DNA of 64,000 bases from Garcia nutans. Its lineage: Eukaryota; Streptophyta; Magnoliopsida; Malpighiales; Euphorbiaceae. The position numbers and the translations under genes were made by a program. Below the pieces are notes generated by a model. The model saw only the letters and a list, made by a program, of their open reading frames with translations, was not told the origin of the DNA and did not search any database. Below, in pieces: positions 45,641-57,652 of the stretch; position 1 is the first letter of the stretch; the number at the start of each line of letters is the position of its first letter. The stretch spans positions 2,728,001 to 2,792,000 of the forward strand of contig CANTUV010000002.1 in the NCBI GenBank assembly GCA_947685225.1, in the 5' to 3' direction.

Positions 45641-47121
45641 TACTTATGCCCATTAAATTTAAATACAAAATTATAAGTAATACATGGAAGGTAATACTAG
45701 TTATTTAGAGAATCTACTATGCCATGATTCATATGATATGTATTTAATTAACTCGTGTACATTTTTATGTAAATTTATATTCGGACTGAGTGGGAGAATG
45801 TTGAATTAATTTTAAAATCTAAAAATAAGTTACTTAATATTTTAATTATATAGATAATATCGGGATAAATATTTAGATTTTAACCTTGAGTGGTTCTCAT
45901 CGTATTCACCATGAATTTACTAATATATCTTTAAGGATAGTTATATGATGGAGTCTTTTTATTTTTATTGCATACATTTTCTAACTAGACTTTGATGGTA
46001 GGTATTATGAATTCCTAATTTTGCACGTACAGGAAACAGTCAATTATTGACTTTAAATGAAAGCCCATATAGCTACGAATCTAATGCAATTGGAATCACG
46101 TGCATCCAATGCTAGACAGCCATGAAATGGCTATTTGAAGTTTTCTGCTAAATCAATCCTTTTGTACCTATACATCTTTAAATTTTTTACCATTTTATTA
46201 AAATTCAGTCCTTTATGATTCCAACGCAAAACAAACATCGGATGAGCCCGAATGTGTAACACCCCGATACTCCATATAAGTACTATACATATACCTGGTA
46301 TACATACAGTAAGTATATAAAGTATAAGGATGTCACTTTTCATTTCAATTTAAAACCCTTTAACAGTGTTCAAACCACAATACATTCCTTTAAAGAACAT
46401 TTACAAAATCATTTTACTTTTAATAATCTTACATACATATAATAAGCTTATCTTTATCAAAACTTCATTTATACATATGAATATACTTCATCAGAAATAC
46501 ATCATAATTAAAAGTTATACATGTATGCATTACCCTCTAGTTGGTCTCGACAAACTCTTACTCTTCTCGTGGCAACAAGAGACTTCATATCTTCCACCTA
46601 GTTACCTACGCGATTACACATCCGCGCTAAGCCCGAGAGCTTAGTAGTACAAATATAACATATAAACATACATTATAGAAATTCTAACATATAATGAAAT
46701 ATTACTTCCATGTACCAATAGTTTCTTTTCATGTATTTCCTTTTGAACTGCACCTTTCATATATCTCGACTAATTTCATATATTATATACATATTACACA
46801 TCATATTTCATAACATTATTTTATTCACAATTCACCAATCATAAACCATCACTAATAGTCACAATCAATACATCAATACATACATTACACAACATACTTC
46901 ATAACATTATTTTATTCACAAATCACCAATCATGAATCACATTTCCAACAAGGCAATCATTATCACCAACCACAATCCATCACCAATACTCACAATCAAC
47001 ATATCAATACACACACATTACATAACATACTTCATTTCATTATTTCAATAATTATATCATCATCTATTATACACATTCAAAGTTTCTCAATATAGCCAAC
47101 AACTATGGCATCATATACGAA

Positions 47122-47517
47122 CTTTCCCCCAACCAGGTCGGTTGCCCACTGGGCCTCAGGCCACTGCCAATCCCAGGGGTCCGCAGGAGGCAGATAAGAA
47201 CGTATAAAACTATCAGTAAGGTACCTTCCCCCAACCAGGTCGGTTGTCCAAGTTCGGTTGCCCATCACAATGGGTCCGCATGGTTTCGCAGGAGGCAGAT
47301 AGGTACGTATAAAACTATCAGTAACGTACTTTCCCCCAACCAGGTTGGTAGTCCAAGTTCGGTTGCCCAATCCACAGGGTCCGCATGGTTCCGTAGGAGG
47401 CAGATAGGTACGTAATACTGAATGTATCGAACCTTCCCCCAACCAGGTCGGTAGTCCAAGATCGGTTGCCCAAACTCAGGGTCCGCATGGTTCCGCAGGA
47501 GGCAGATAGGTTCGCTC
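47122..47517. repeat. Four-copy 104-bp tandem repeat in solo LTR E
   Basis: Units start at TTCCCCCAACCAGG at about 47124, 47226, 47331 and 47434 (spacing 102-105 bp). Each ends near GGAGGCAGATAGGTACG. The block is GC-rich compared with the surrounding LTR. Frames across it on the minus strand give repeated RTYLPPAEPCGP-like peptides and are not genes. Confidence 0.9.
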
Positions 47518-48033
47518 ATTTATCTCTTTTAACATTACTTTCTCAATTCATTTCCATCATTATCAAATAGGCAAACATGCCTCAACAATCTCATTTGTAT
47601 AATCATAGCCATTCACAATGGCTTCTCATCACATTTCAATCCACAATATAGCAATTCACCTTTCAATTATACAATCATTCACATCATCATAACTCAGAAC
47701 ATTAGTTTCACATCTCTTTATGTCTCAATTCACATTATACACTTCATCATTCAAGCATACACAATCAACTTCATTGCATATGTATCATATGTATCTTAAA
47801 TTCATCGTCATATAAACAACATGTCCATTTATTTCATTTCCATCATTATTATCAACCATGATGATATCACATTTCATCATTGCTCAAGACACATTAACAT
47901 CATCCATTATTAAAACATTTATAAAACAAATTACATTGTACATACCTTTTTGTATGATCCTCGCCTCTTTCACACTATATAAGTCATAACACTAGTCACG
48001 TTATGTTAACCATATAATAAATTACATAACATT

Positions 48034-48465
48034 GTTTATATAGTATCATATGCATCATCATTATCATCAAATGTATGTCCCATCTCAACAATGCAAGATG
48101 AGCAAAGAATAATATGAGCAAAGAATAATCACAGTAGCCAACACACTCAAGGGACACGGCCAAGCTTGTGGCTGTGTCTCTCAACACAAAAATCCAGTAG
48201 CTAACACACTCAAAGGACACGACCAAGCTTGTGGCCGTGTCTCTCAACACCAATTCAACCGAGGCAGACATGGGCAATGAACACGGCCGTGTCTCTCAAC
48301 CAAACTCAGGCAGTAGCAAACACAGTCAAGGGACACAGCCAAGCCAGTGGCCGTGTCTCTCCAAAATTCATCCAACACGGCCAAATTTCCTTGAACTTGG
48401 CCGTGTCTCCCAAAAATCTTAAGTCTTGGCCGTGTTCCTTCTTTGGTTTGACCGTGTCTCACATG
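48034..48465 (-). promoter_or_regulatory. CACGGCC dyad island (48135-48465) and TATA box of solo LTR E
   Basis: The island contains GGACACGGCCAAGCTTGTGG at 48152-48171, identical to the first 20 bases of the dyad at 16493 in element A. Variants follow near 48214, 48330 and 48373. On the minus strand a TATA box (ACTATATAAACA, 48045-48034) lies about 90 bp downstream of the island. An opposite-strand TATATAAG near 47976 is also possible. Confidence 0.5.
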
Positions 48466-49566
48466 AATAAAACCCTAAATGTGGCCAAAACTCTTTTAAT
48501 TGCATTTAAGCTCATTGTGTACAACATAGCCTCATTCAAATGGATATAAACAATGTCATTAACACTTATTTTACATATTCATCACAATATTCTCATTAAC
48601 AACACATTTAAACACATACCACTTCAACACCCTAAACCAACATCATTCTTATTCTTTCAATTCCAATATCCACTCAACTTACCATTTTCAAACCAAAACC
48701 AACACCAATTTAACTTACAACCAATTTAAACACTTATAATTACATCTCAACCCCACCAAACCATAATCTCAACAAATCAAAACTTACTTCAAATACAACT
48801 TCAAAAATAACAAAGGAAAACAGGAAAGTACTTACCTCAATTGAAGAAATTTCACAAATCTTCAACTTAACCCTTTGATTCTTCCTTCAATTTGATGTTA
48901 GAAATCAAAACACCTCACTTGCTCTCTCTTTCCCTTTGATAGCCGGCCACACCAAATGAGAAGAGAAGAAAATAAATCAAGTCAAACTTTTCTTCTTCTT
49001 TTAATCTCCACCAAGCAATTCCAACAAAGCAATTACCTAAATGCCCTCATCCCTTTAACTTAACTTTTGTCACTTATATGCCCACTTAAGTAATTTCACA
49101 TATAACAAATAAATATCCTCTTGCATTGACCATCCATTTTGACTTATGTATATGTTATTTATACTACCATATATGCAATATATACACTTCCTTTAAAAAT
49201 TCTTTTCTCTTTTAAATTAACATATACACTCAATCCAATCAAAACAACAATAATATTCAAAACTACTAGGGCATACATTGGGATATTACAGAATGAGCCT
49301 CTGAAAATTTTCTATGCAAAGCTGGCCATAAATGGACTTGTTGCCATGCATAAGCCTGCGACAACAATAGGCCAATTTTCTATTGTAGTAAACTCTATAA
49401 ATAGGCCCCTAACCCCATTTTTTCACATTCCATTTGACCAAGCAAACTTAATTGCTAGTTGTCTTATTCTCTCTCCCTCTTTTCTTCTTTTAAAGAAAAT
49501 GGTTTAATATTCTTTAGTGCAAACCACCTAAAACTCGCTTCTTAATGCGTTTGGGTGTTTAGTCTA

Positions 49567-51179
49567 TAAAAGGCAGCAAAGTTTGTCTTTGTTCTTGTTC
49601 ATCCAAGAAGAAATTTTTGGTAGAATCAACAAACGAAGACATGAATTTCTTTATTTGTTTCATTAATTCACAGTAGCTTCATCACTCAAGGTCAAAAATT
49701 GTTTCTGTTTCTTCAAAATAAAAAAAACCCTAGAACTTTAATTTACCTTTTCTAAAGCTTAAAAACCTTAATTCGTTTATTTATTTTCCAAAAATCTTAA
49801 AATTGTTATTTTTGTTTCTTCAAAATCTCAAAACCCTAAATTGCTTTCCAATTTTTCAAAACCTTAAATTGAATTCTGTTTCTTTCCAAAAACCATAAAA
49901 AATATCTTTTTGTTTCTATAAACCTTAAATCATTTTGTTTATTTTCATAAAACTTCATAAAACTATAAATTATTTTTCCAAATTCTAAAATCAAATACAT
50001 TCTCCGAAAACATTAAAAACCCTAATTCAACTCCAAAACCCAAAACAGTAAATCCCAACTCCCTTAAAATCTTAAACCCTAATTTTTCTAAACCCTAATC
50101 TTTTAAACCTTGAAACCTTATAAAACCTAAAATTCAAACACAGCAAGCCTAAAAACCATGATCCAGTAACAGTAAATCATAAATCTAAATGTTTTAAAGT
50201 GTCCAAACCCTAATTTCATGATTTTACATCTCAAACCCTAATTTGGTTAATTAAAGAACTTTACCAACTTTTTAAATTATAAAACTTTAATCCATTTCAA
50301 TTCCATTAAAACTCACAGTAGCTTAAACCCATGAATTTCAAAACCCTAAACACATTAAATAAAGAATCTTAAATAGAAACAGTAGCCATAATTTGGATCT
50401 TTATTTGAATTTGGATCTTTATTTGCTTTATTCAATTTTATATTTGATTATGCTTTGATTTATTTTATATGATTCACTTTATTTAAGTTCAATGCTTGGT
50501 TTATTTAATTTATCATGGATGAATGTTTATTTTATATTTTGATTAATACCTTTGATGAATGATTTATTTATGATGAATAGTTATTTACTTTTATCGATTT
50601 ATTTGGATTTTCAAATGTTGTAAGAGGTATGTTTCCACTTGGTGGATACCTCATTAGTTAAATATCATGTAATTTAAATTGCTTTTCTATTTTAGAACCA
50701 ATGTAAAGGACATGTTTCTACCTTTCGGTGGGTGTCCTATTTAGGCATGGATTATGTAAGGGCATGTTTCCATCTTCGGATGTGTGTCCATTTATTTGTT
50801 TTACTTGGACATTGTTTTGATTTTCAATATATCGATGCTTTATTTTAATTATTGTGTGTAATATGGATAATGTTGTTATATTTAAGAATTTTATAATGTT
50901 AAGACTTGTAAAGGAGGCCAGTTCCAATGAATCGGGTGTTATGGGGGTGCTGGGCCATTTCTCACCTTCTCCACACGTACCCAACTTTCCGAACCCATTA
51001 GGGGGTTGGGGATTTCTTAGGAATCGAGTCATCCATCCCTTTCTTTTTCCCGGCCCATCCAGGTGGTGACTCCATTTTCTCCAGACTTAGGTCCGTATTC
51101 TCTAAGGCCCCGAGCCTAAACAGTGCCGAAGTCGCAAGAACCATTCCACCGGGAGTGGGGGCGAAAATCCCCGCTCACA
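49567..51179 (+). repeat. 5' LTR of element F, first ~600 bp missing
   Basis: It aligns from GGCAGCAAAGTTTGTC with 58254 onward in the 3' LTR and ends CCCCGCTCACA. The missing part contains the island and TATA box, so this LTR lacks its promoter. It has one extra 17-base duplication near 50400 and a cluster of AAACCCTAA words at 49985-50350. Confidence 0.85.
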
Positions 51180-51180
51180 G

Positions 51181-51199
51181 TGGCGACTCCATTGGGGAT
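51181..51199 (+). other. Primer-binding site candidate of element F
   Basis: TGGCGACTCCATTGGGGAT begins two bases after the LTR. This type of sequence follows the 5' LTR in Tat/Ogre-type elements. I cannot assign the tRNA with certainty. Confidence 0.7.
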
Positions 51200-52355
51200 A
51201 AGAGAAGTTGATTCCGTTGGTCTTTATATTATTCTATTCTTTCTTATAATGATATTATCCATTGCATCATATTAGATTGCATTGTGTGAATGAGTTAGGA
51301 TGCTCGTGTTACCCTTTTATGTTATGTAAGGGATACCATACTTTCACTCAAGGTATGGAGATCGAGCATGGCATAACCACTCATAGCCTCGTACCATTTG
51401 GTATATACTTACTATGGGAACCTAAGCCTCAAAGACTAAAGCTCATGTAATTGGCCTAGTTACTTTCCTTAGGTTTTACCCCAAATGCATGTTGTTTGAC
51501 TATGGTTAATTTATCTTGGCTTAAATCATGGCTTATTTGGTTTGTTCTTTTTCTAATATGACCCAAGTATATTGTAAGCTCAAAATAAATTTTTCTTTAA
51601 AGTCCAAAAGACCAAAGCTATTTTCTAAATTTTTCAAAATGGTCTTTGGACATAAAACTTTTCTAAAAACAAATAAAAAATTCTTTAGCTCATGGCCCAA
51701 ATACTAAGCCCAAAATCCATTTTTTCTAAGATCTTTTTACAATGGGCTTAGAAATAAAATTGTTTTTATCCAACCTTTTCTTACAAAGAGCTTGCAAATT
51801 ATTTAGGTCAATTAAGAAATACCAAAAATCAATTGTGAGCCTAGTTTATACTAAGAGTAATTAATCATGGGCTTGTTTTTGGCATGAATCATTAGTTACT
51901 CTTTTCAAGTGAGAAATCTATCTATAATAAACCTATTAATTTAGTTTTAATCCAATATAGCATAAAAGCTACTTTGGTTGGATAAATGGATTAAAACCTA
52001 ATTAATGGGAATTATCATAAGTTGATTTCCATTTTTGAAAATATAACTATTGATTGAAATGTCCGAGGGAAATATTCAAAAACAAGGTACCCCATGTTGG
52101 TATTTTGTTAACCATATACCTAGGAAAAGAGACTCGCCATTCGTGTGTGGATGTCATAAGGTTGGAAGGAGCATCCTAATTATCCTTGTTTGTTGATTGT
52201 TTATACATGCATACATGCATACATTTGTATCTCATATCATTAATCCTTTCTAGCTCACAGCCCTGGATTACGATAGTTCAAAAGCTTATGACAATTTGAC
52301 CTACGTCGGAGATGAAGTATCTAGCAACAACTCAATCACTTGCTCACTAAAAATA
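51200..52355 (+). other. Leader between primer site and gag of element F
   Basis: Non-coding, AT-rich, about 1.15 kb. The ATACATGCATACATG repeat near 52205 is the only local repeat. No gene is seen. Confidence 0.55.
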
Positions 52356-53726
52356 ATGGATCCCGAATAAATTCAAAGAATGGTGGATGATGCCCTCAAC
52401 GCCAAGATGGAAGAAATAAAAGAGGCCCTAGCTGAGACCATGAAGAATCAACTAGCTGCAATTTTAGGAAACAATGTCGAAGCATCTGCTACCTCCAAGA
52501 AGCCAAAGGACAATGGGAAGGCTAAAATTGGTGAAGTAGCTTTTGATGATGATAAGGTGATCATTGATGATGATGTTTTGGCTCAATACTACTAAGATCC
52601 TCAAGACAAAAAGGAGCCGAAGGTTGTTGAGAAGGCAACTATTGAAAAGACCGAAACATCTGATGTTGAGAAGATGATTGCTGACTTAGAAAAGAAATTT
52701 GAGAAGAAACTAAAAATCAAAGAAATGTTTGAAGTCGACAAACTATTTGAGATAGATGAAGAAGTTTCGTACAAGTTCAAGATGCCGTCTTTTGCGAACT
52801 TTGAGGAACCGAAAATCCTCATCTCCATGTGAAAGCAGTATATCACTACTATGCAGTCTGCCCGATCTACTAAGGCTCAAACTCTAAGATCCTGTTGTCC
52901 AAAATTGGTTCAATACCTTAGATGATGGAACACAAAAGAATTGGAATTTGCTATACAAGGCCTTCATCCAACAATATGGGTATAATGTCGAGTTGGAAGT
53001 TACCTTAATGGAAGTTGAGTCCATTAGACAAAGGCCAAATGAGAATTTTGTGGACTATATGAAAAGGTGGAGAAATAAGACTGCTTTGCTCAAGAAGAGG
53101 CCCGATGAATCTGATCAAATAAGGATGATCATGAGAGGTGTCCTGCCCAATCTCTGTGAAAGAATGTCTCACACCCTTATAAGGGATTTCAAAGATCTTC
53201 TCCAAGCTGGTCTGCAAATTGAAGAGTGGGAAAGAGAGAAGAATCGTTTTTCAATAAAAAGGAATGAGAAAGGGAATTATCAGCCTAGCAAGCAAAGCAT
53301 GCAAAAAGAAGTTGATGTAAATGCGACTGGTCAAGGAAATAAAAGACAATTCTCAGAATTGGGGAAACCTCTATCTTGGATTTTTAGCAAGCTGCAAAAG
53401 AAAGGGTTGTTACAACCGTTAGCTCCTCGACCATTACATAATCCACTGCCACCAAACTTTAATGCCGAGGCCTTCTGTCAATTTCATCAAATGCGAGGCA
53501 TGAAACTGATAAATGTGCTCGTCTAAGGCATGAGATCCAAGATTTAATTGATAGTGGTAAGCTACCCGAGCCGGATAAGCCCAACACCAAAGACAATCTA
53601 TTACCAAGGTTCAATATAGTACCTCCACCAGCAACCTTCATGGTAGAAAAAGAATTAGAAGAAGATTTTATTTTATCATCCTTTCAAGATGGAAATATTG
53701 AAGATGTGAAGGGAAAAGAAGCTTAA
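52356..53726 (+). pseudogene. Tat-type gag of element F, stops and shifts
   Basis: The ATG at 52356 opens MDPE and meets TAA four codons later, then continues IQRMVDDALNAKMEEIKEAL. Pieces in shifted frames follow the Tat gag order: an acidic region, FKMPSFANFEEPK, WFNTLDDGTQKNWNLLYKAF and VEXESIRQRPNENFVDYMKR-like. Next come RGVLPNLCERM, FSELGKPLSWIFSKL, then FCQFHQM and a shifted CARLRHEIQDLIDSG. The last matches the Cys/His-TD-C...LRHxIQDLID module of Tat gags. It ends at the TAA near 53726. At least three lesions are present. Confidence 0.8.
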
Positions 53727-56235
53727 ACTCAATGAATTTTCCTTAGCTTGAATGTTGCTTTTCAATTTTACTTTCTTTAATATTTAATTGGAACAATCTT
53801 GTTTTTCAAATTTAAGTTTGTTTGAATAAATTATTTTTATCAAAAATTTTGTTGGTCTTTGTTCATTTTGGTGCTCAACCAATGAGGAATCTAGCTTGAT
53901 AATTCATGAATTAATATATTTATGCATCATGACTCGAATGACTTTACTAGGTGAGGGAATTGCTCTATAGCATTGAGTTGTGTATGCTTACTTAGAGAGG
54001 GCTCTTGCATAATTACCTTTGTCTAGGTCCTAGTCAGTCTTAGAACATACTTAGGCAAATTTTTGAGGCAAAATTGAACTCTGCTTATTTAAGAGAGAGA
54101 TAATTTAGGCATTGTTTGGTTAGCCAACAACTAGTATCCACCCTATTAAATATCAATCCCTAGTTGTCCCTTTGAGTCTTCATAAAATTTTAGCTTTCTT
54201 TTAATTGGCATATAACCCCAACAACCTACCCTGAGCTGTTATGATACTTTTGACAAGTTTTATGATCACTAAGATGAAGAGGCAAGAAGATCAAAGAAAG
54301 CAATGATTAGTCAAGATCATGAGGATAGTTGAAGTTCTCAAGACCATAAGGGTAGTTGATGTTTTTAAGACCATAAGGGTATTTGAAGTTTTTCTAATAT
54401 CTCCAAGATATCAAGAGAACGTCGAAGTAACAAATGATTTATCCCTGTTAAAGAAGATTTATGTCACTCCATTCATCCATTATTGGAGATCCAAGTTGGT
54501 ACAAACAAGACAACTCTATTTGAGTTAGAACAAAAAAGAGAGAGAGAGAGAGAGAAAAAAAAGGAAATAAAAGAAAAGGAAATAAAAGAAGGAAACAAAA
54601 AAAAAGAAAAAATAAAACCTAGAAAGGTGGTTCAAAAAGCCAACCGAGTTCCCTTCTACCTAAGACGACAAAAGGCTTCCATTTGGTTTATAAGGATGGA
54701 TCGACTTGAATTGGTCCAACCCAACCAAAGATTCAATTAAAATCAAAGGAAAAGGGAGAAAGACTATTCAGTTCTTGAAAATTTTGTACTTAACAGTCCT
54801 ACAAGGAAGAAGGACAAAATGAAAAAACGCTCAAGGAAAGGGAAGAGTAAGAAGAATAAAAAGAAGAAAAAGGGAGGAAAAGAAAAGAAATGAATTTGGG
54901 TACCAAACATTATGCAAAGGCAAAGACTGTTCCAATCAAGATCCAGATTAATGCCAAGAAGATAGAAGGAATTTGGAGTCTAACAAATTTTCTCCCAATT
55001 GTCTAAAGTTCCAACAAGAAATTTGCAGTGTGAGAGTTTGTCCATTGTGTCACACCAGCTCCAATCTCAAAATGGCCTTCATTTAACCCATGTCCCTTAT
55101 AGACCTCATTTCAAGCCTATCAAAGACCTATTGATCTCTCTTGGTAGGTAGAGTCTATTAGTGGAGTAGTTTGAATAAGCATGCATATGAGATAGACAAT
55201 ATTTAAACTCAATGAGACAGACAATATTTAACTCAATGAGACCTTTGGCCAAATAATAAGTATGTGCCTATCTGAAGTGCAACAATTCTTGCTTAAATAG
55301 AAATGATTCCCGAGTTTAGTACGGTAACTAGGGTTGTCATGTTATAGATATGTTAATTTGGAAAAATCAAGTCCTGAGGTACATTGACATTAATTTGGCA
55401 AAGCCAACATTTGATTTCAAAATTAAAATTCAAAAATTTAAAAAAAAAATATTTTGTCATACAAAGCCTTCAAGTTAAGGGGAGTATGTTGAACTATCAA
55501 ACCTCGAAGAACACATTGGGCAAAGGAAATAATTACTGGCTAGATCATGAAGAAGATACCAACTGAAATGGATGTATCTCTGCTATTTGGGGTCTCCATT
55601 ATTCGTGTTTTCAACATCTTGAAGATAAAAGCTACAAATGCAAAGCTTTCGATCATTCCAATGCAAGACTTGAACAAGGGTAAAAAAGGAACCAATGAGA
55701 ACACTTCTACTGATCACCTCGGTTTGTGAGTCGATGGAATGACTGTAAGTATTATTCATGCATATCATGCATGCATGATCATATCACATCGCACTTTCTT
55801 GTCTTGTATTGTCTATTCCTTGTCAAAATGAACAGCAAACACCCTGAGAAGTAAAGAATAAAAAGAAGATATTAAATCAAGGGGGCATGGAAAGCCTACT
55901 CGCTTGTGGAAGCTCTAGTCATTTTACAAAGAGAAGAAATACATGCTTGTGCGAAGAACTAGATGGCAAAAACATCAATCAAAACTTGCATGGAAAAAAT
56001 CTTTGGTTTGAGCCTACACAAAGGGCAAAGTTTCTCCTTTTTAATTTTTTGAGTTTATATACCAAATATTTTCAAACTTACTTGTGTTTTGCCACGCTGG
56101 GGGGCTAGGAGAAGATATGAGGGCCAATTAAAAATAGCTGAATTTTTGTGAAAGGAAGAACAAAAGAATGGAACAACAAGTTAAGCCATAATCCTCAACT
56201 GATAAAAGGTCAGTCAAATCGAATTCAATCTCGAG
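53727..56235 (+). other. Non-coding interior of element F
   Basis: No pol motif in any frame. It includes a (GA)n run at 54537-54553 and purine-rich low-complexity blocks at 54550-54620 and 54815-54890. Several short frames exist, but none resembles a known protein. Confidence 0.6.
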
Positions 56236-57239
56236 TCAAAGTATCCCAATCCATTTCGAATCGAGTATCCCAATCCAAATCCATTTTAGGATAGAGTATC
56301 CAAACCCAATTTAGGATCGAGTATCCAAATCCAGTTAGGATCGAGTATCCAAACCCAATTTAGAATAGATTATCCAAATCCAGTTAGGATCAAGTATCCA
56401 AATCCAGTTAGGATCGAGTATCCCAATCCAGTTTAGGATCGAGTATCTGAATCCAGTTATGATCGAGTATCCAAATCCAGTTTAGGATCAAGTATCCAAG
56501 CTCAGTTAGGATCGAGTATCCCAATCCAATTTAGGATCGAGTATCTGAATCCAGTTTAGTATCGAATATCCAAATTCAGTTAGGATCGAGTATCCCAATC
56601 CAATTTAGGATCGAGTATTTGAATCCAGTTTAGGATCGAGTATCCAAATACAGTTAGGATTGAGTATCCCAATCCAGTTTAGGATCAAGTATCCAAATCC
56701 GGTTAGGATCGAGTATCCAAATCCAGTTTAGGATCGAGTATCCCAATCCAGTTAGGATCGAGTATCCGAATCCAGTTTAGGATCGAGTATCCAAATCCAG
56801 TTTAGGATCGAGTATCCAAATCCAATTAGGATCGAGTATCCCAATCCAGTTAGGATCGAGTATCCAAATTCAGTCTAAGATCAAGTATCCAAATCCAGTT
56901 GGGATCGAGTATCCGAATCCAGTTTAGGATCGAGTATCCGAATCCAGTTACGATCGAGTATCCAAATCCAATTTACGATCGAGTATCCAAATCCAGTTAG
57001 GATCGAGTATCCCAATCCAGTTAGGATCGAGTATCCAAATCCAGTCTAGGATCGAGTATCCAAATCCAGTCTAGGATCTAGTATCCAAATTCAGTTAGGA
57101 TCGAGTATCCAAATCCGGTTAGGATTGATTATCCAAATTTAGTTTAGGATCGAGTATCCGAATCCAGTTTAGGATCGAGTATCCGAATCCAGTTAGGATC
57201 GAGTATCCAAGTCTAGTTTAGGATCAAGTATCTAAATCT
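56236..57239 (+). repeat. 25-bp minisatellite of about 40 units in element F
   Basis: Units follow GGATCGAGTATCCAAATCCA then GTTTA or GTTA. The word after GTATC alternates among CAAATCC, CCAATCC and CGAATCC. Each unit contains GGAT and ATCC around CGAGT, a short dyad. Length classes of about 23-26 bp alternate irregularly. The array begins in degenerate form near 56236 and ends next to the second array. Confidence 0.95.
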
Positions 57240-57570
57240 CTCGGGTCTAGAATCTAGAATCTCTTTTAAGTCCAGAACTTAGCTCGGGTCCATAACCCAA
57301 ATTTTCCTTCGGGTCTAGAACCCAAATTTTTCTTAGGTCCAGAACCTAGAATCTCTTTTAAGTCCAGAACTTAGCTCTGGTCTAGAACCTAAATTTTCCT
57401 TAGGTCTAGAACCTAAAATCTCTTTTAAGTCCAAAACTTAGCTCGGGTCCAGAACCCAAATTATCCCTAAGTCCAAAACCTAAAATCTTTTCTAAGTTCA
57501 GAACTTAGCTCGGGTCCAGAACTCAAATTATCCTTGAGTCCAGAACTTGAACCGGGTCCAAAACCCTAAA
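57240..57570 (+). repeat. Second tandem array in element F, dyad units with three arm types
   Basis: About 15 short units built on GTCCAGAAC, with three arm types: GGGTCCAGAACCC, AAGTCCAGAACTT and AGGTCTAGAACCT. They are ordered in a loose higher-order repeat of about 68 bp with TCTCTTTTAAGTCC and CAAATTTTCCTT linkers. Most units keep matching arms. The array lies just upstream of the tract. Confidence 0.85.
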
Positions 57571-57636
57571 CCTCAACCATTTCAAAAATTAAGTCTTATT
57601 GCTTTTCACTCTCTTTCACTAAAGTCTCAGATCATT

Positions 57637-57652
57637 CAAGCAGGGGGCAAAC
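57637..57652 (+). other. Polypurine tract of element F
   Basis: CAAGCAGGGGGCAAAC directly before the LTR start TGTAGACCC at 57653. Confidence 0.75.

Larger units (their letters stand above)
46255..49290 (-). mobile_element. Solo LTR E, 3.0 kb, with GAATG target duplication
   Basis: Plus strand begins TGTAACACCCCGATAC and ends GGGATATTACA; GAATG flanks both sides (46250-46254, 49291-49295). In plant Ty3 LTRs GGGTGTTACA is normally the 3' end, so the sense strand is minus. The LTR is long and composite. It holds a four-copy 104-bp tandem repeat (47122-47517) and a CACGGCC dyad island (48135-48465). A leader-like region near 48830-48950 has a GAGGTAAGTA splice-donor-like word on the minus strand. 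The lineage is inferred from the ends only. Confidence 0.85.
25986..49560 (+). mobile_element. Degenerate Copia element D, host of elements C, B and E
   Basis: A 5'-truncated Ty1/Copia element. RT begins near 25990 and is interrupted at 26165 by element C. It resumes at 44486 through RT and RNase H to about 45640, then reaches a 3' LTR from 45799. Solo LTR E splits the LTR at 46255. The right limit near 49560 is approximate, because the LTR runs into element F without a clear CA end or duplication. No 5' LTR, gag or integrase is seen. Many stops and shifts show that it is the oldest layer here. Confidence 0.7.
45799..49560 (+). repeat. 3' LTR of Copia element D, split by solo LTR E
   Basis: A tract GAGTGGGAGAA precedes TGTTGAATTAATTTT at 45799, the start of many Copia LTRs. 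The LTR is cut at 46254 by E and resumes at 49296. A TATA box CTATAAATAG lies at about 49395. The right end is uncertain, because the sequence passes into element F near 49560. Confidence 0.6.

Noticed and set aside
47077..47519. Repeated proline-rich protein on the minus strand
   Set aside because: It is generated by the 104-bp tandem repeat in LTR E. The reading frame changes between units and there is no gene context.
49985..50350. Interstitial telomere tract
   Set aside because: AAACCCTAA words are scattered among unrelated sequence and never form tandem CCCTAAA arrays. They belong to the LTR leader.
56236..57570. CRISPR-like regularly spaced repeats
   Set aside because: The units are head-to-tail without unique spacers, lie inside a plant retrotransposon, and have no cas context. 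This is a minisatellite.
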